A stretch of DNA of 7,143 nucleotides from Dehalococcoidia bacterium (GTDB taxonomy: Bacteria; Chloroflexota; Dehalococcoidia; Lucifugimonadales; Lucifugimonadaceae). Below the pieces are notes generated by a model. That model was given only the letters and a program-made list of their open reading frames with translations, did no database searches and was not told where the DNA came from. Positions within the stretch are counted from its first letter, which is position 1; each line of letters opens with the position of its first letter. A program made the position numbers and the translations under genes. This document shows positions 6,552 to 7,143 of this stretch, one piece after another. The DNA is taken from positions 1 to 7,143 of the forward strand of contig JAAXHR010000346.1 of assembly GCA_012270805.1 (NCBI GenBank). The letters are read 5' to 3'.

Positions 6552-6833
6552 GTGAGACTCTACTGGCGACAACGAAAACGTGGCTTCGACTTGATTGTCG
6601 AAGATGATGATGGCGACTCATTCAACGTCGGGGGTGTAAGGCACACTAGACGTGGCGGCATCGAGGCAATGGCGAAGACTATGGGCTACGATCCCGGGCG
6701 TGCAATGAAAAATCTGCCGTCCATGGAACACGGCATGCAGTTCGTTGAACAGTTTGAGCCTTGGCGAGATTTCTTCCCCGGATACCCTCTCGAGCTCGAA
6801 CCTGACATCGTTGTTCCCGACGAGTTGGCGTAA
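6552..6833 (+). CDS. Uncharacterised 93-residue acidic protein
   Basis: I do not recognise this family. The frame begins with GTG (6552) only 18 bp after coaBC, with GGAA (6544-6547) just upstream, and ends 20 bp before the next gene, so it sits as a proper operon member. The product changes character along its length. The first 11 residues are basic and aromatic (MRLYWRQRKRG), followed by an acidic strand-like stretch FDLIVEDDDGDSF (12-24). A mid segment GGIEAMAKTMGYDPGRAMKNLP (35-56) looks helical. The tail is rich in aromatics, Pro and acids (FEPWRDFFPGYPLELEPD, 68-85). It has no Cys, no signal peptide and no membrane segment. A small partner or regulator of a neighbouring enzyme is possible, but nothing in the sequence proves it. 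Confidence 0.75.
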   Translation: MRLYWRQRKRGFDLIVEDDDGDSFNVGGVRHTRRGGIEAMAKTMGYDPGRAMKNLPSMEHGMQFVEQFEPWRDFFPGYPLELEPDIVVPDELA

Positions 6834-6853
6834 CTGAACGATCGCCTCACCGA

Positions 6854-7143
6854 TTGCGAACCGTAGAAAGACTCATCGACGAAGCCCGCGATCTAGCGTC
6901 GATGGTCGCTCCAGCGGCTGATTGCATTAACCGCGAACGCCGCATTCCGGAAGATATCGTTGATCCAATCATTGACGCAGGGTTCTTCCGCCTCCTACTA
7001 CCTCGTTCACTCGGCGGCGCAGAACTCGCACACCCTGATTTCCTGAAAATAGTCCGCATCTTCGCCGAGGCCGATGCCAGCGTCGGTTGGTGCATCAACC
7101 AGAACAACGTCTTTTCGACGAACTCGGTCCGCGTGAGCGAATC
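6854..7143 (+). CDS. Acyl-CoA dehydrogenase / group D flavin monooxygenase superfamily protein (5' part, cut by window edge)
   Basis: The first 96 codons are present; the gene runs off the right edge. The translation from TTG 6854 reads RTVERLIDEARDLASMVAP after the initiator and continues through INRERRIPEDIVDPIIDAGF to LLLPRSLGGAELAHPDFLK. It matches the N-terminal helical domain of acyl-CoA dehydrogenase fold flavoproteins. The ADASVGWCINQN segment (about 75-86) resembles the (G/A)DxSxGW pattern of the HsaA/DszC-like flavin monooxygenase branch more than ordinary acyl-CoA dehydrogenases. The FAD/FMN site and the catalytic base lie beyond the window, so the reaction is open. No in-frame ATG or GTG exists between the upstream in-frame stop (6803-6805) and TTG 6854. 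The next ATG (codon 17) would cut into the conserved first helix. No SD is visible. The gene lies 20 bp after the small gene, consistent with the same operon. Confidence 0.85.
   Translation, partial: MRTVERLIDEARDLASMVAPAADCINRERRIPEDIVDPIIDAGFFRLLLPRSLGGAELAHPDFLKIVRIFAEADASVGWCINQNNVFSTNSVRVSE

Overview
The window is a compact stretch of bacterial chromosome with moderate-to-high GC, almost fully coding, built as two divergent transcription units. No ribosomal RNA, tRNA, insertion sequence, CRISPR array or phage gene is visible. The organism is probably an uncultured aerobic, heterotrophic bacterium. The alpha2beta2-type pyruvate dehydrogenase, the separate small AcpS, the fused Nnr and a CoaBC with the PAMD / GRLASG variant motifs would suit a Chloroflexota lineage (for example SAR202/Dehalococcoidia-like) or a marine actinobacterium. 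That placement is inference from motif style and gene mix, not a demonstrated assignment.

Left (minus-strand) unit, 1-2418, read right to left: folD (one-carbon metabolism, NADP-linked), a 158-bp gap with phased short repeats and a possible promoter, pdhA (E1 alpha), and the first 86 codons of pdhB (E1 beta), which runs off the left edge. A 101-bp gap (2419-2519) separates folD from the divergent plus-strand unit and carries an imperfect 9-8-9 inverted repeat that could serve both directions.

Right (plus-strand) unit, 2520-7143: acpS (4'-phosphopantetheine transfer from CoA to ACP), nnr (fused NAD(P)HX epimerase and dehydratase), an unrecognised 237-residue soluble protein, coaBC (two steps of CoA synthesis), an unrecognised 93-residue acidic protein, and the start of an acyl-CoA dehydrogenase/flavin monooxygenase superfamily gene that begins at TTG and runs off the right edge. 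Gaps are 11, 37, 72, 18 and 20 bp with no terminator-like hairpin plus T-tract, so this looks like one operon.

The recognised genes share a cofactor theme. CoaBC makes CoA precursor, AcpS spends CoA to activate ACP, PDH and the acyl-CoA dehydrogenase-like enzyme are possible CoA-thioester users, and Nnr repairs damaged NADH/NADPH, which PDH and FolD need. The best candidates for something undescribed are the two orphan proteins embedded in this cofactor operon (4524-5237 and 6552-6833). The paired active-site substitutions in the CoaC domain (Asn to Asp, Cys to Ser) come next. No obvious defence, mobile or novel multi-gene system is present.
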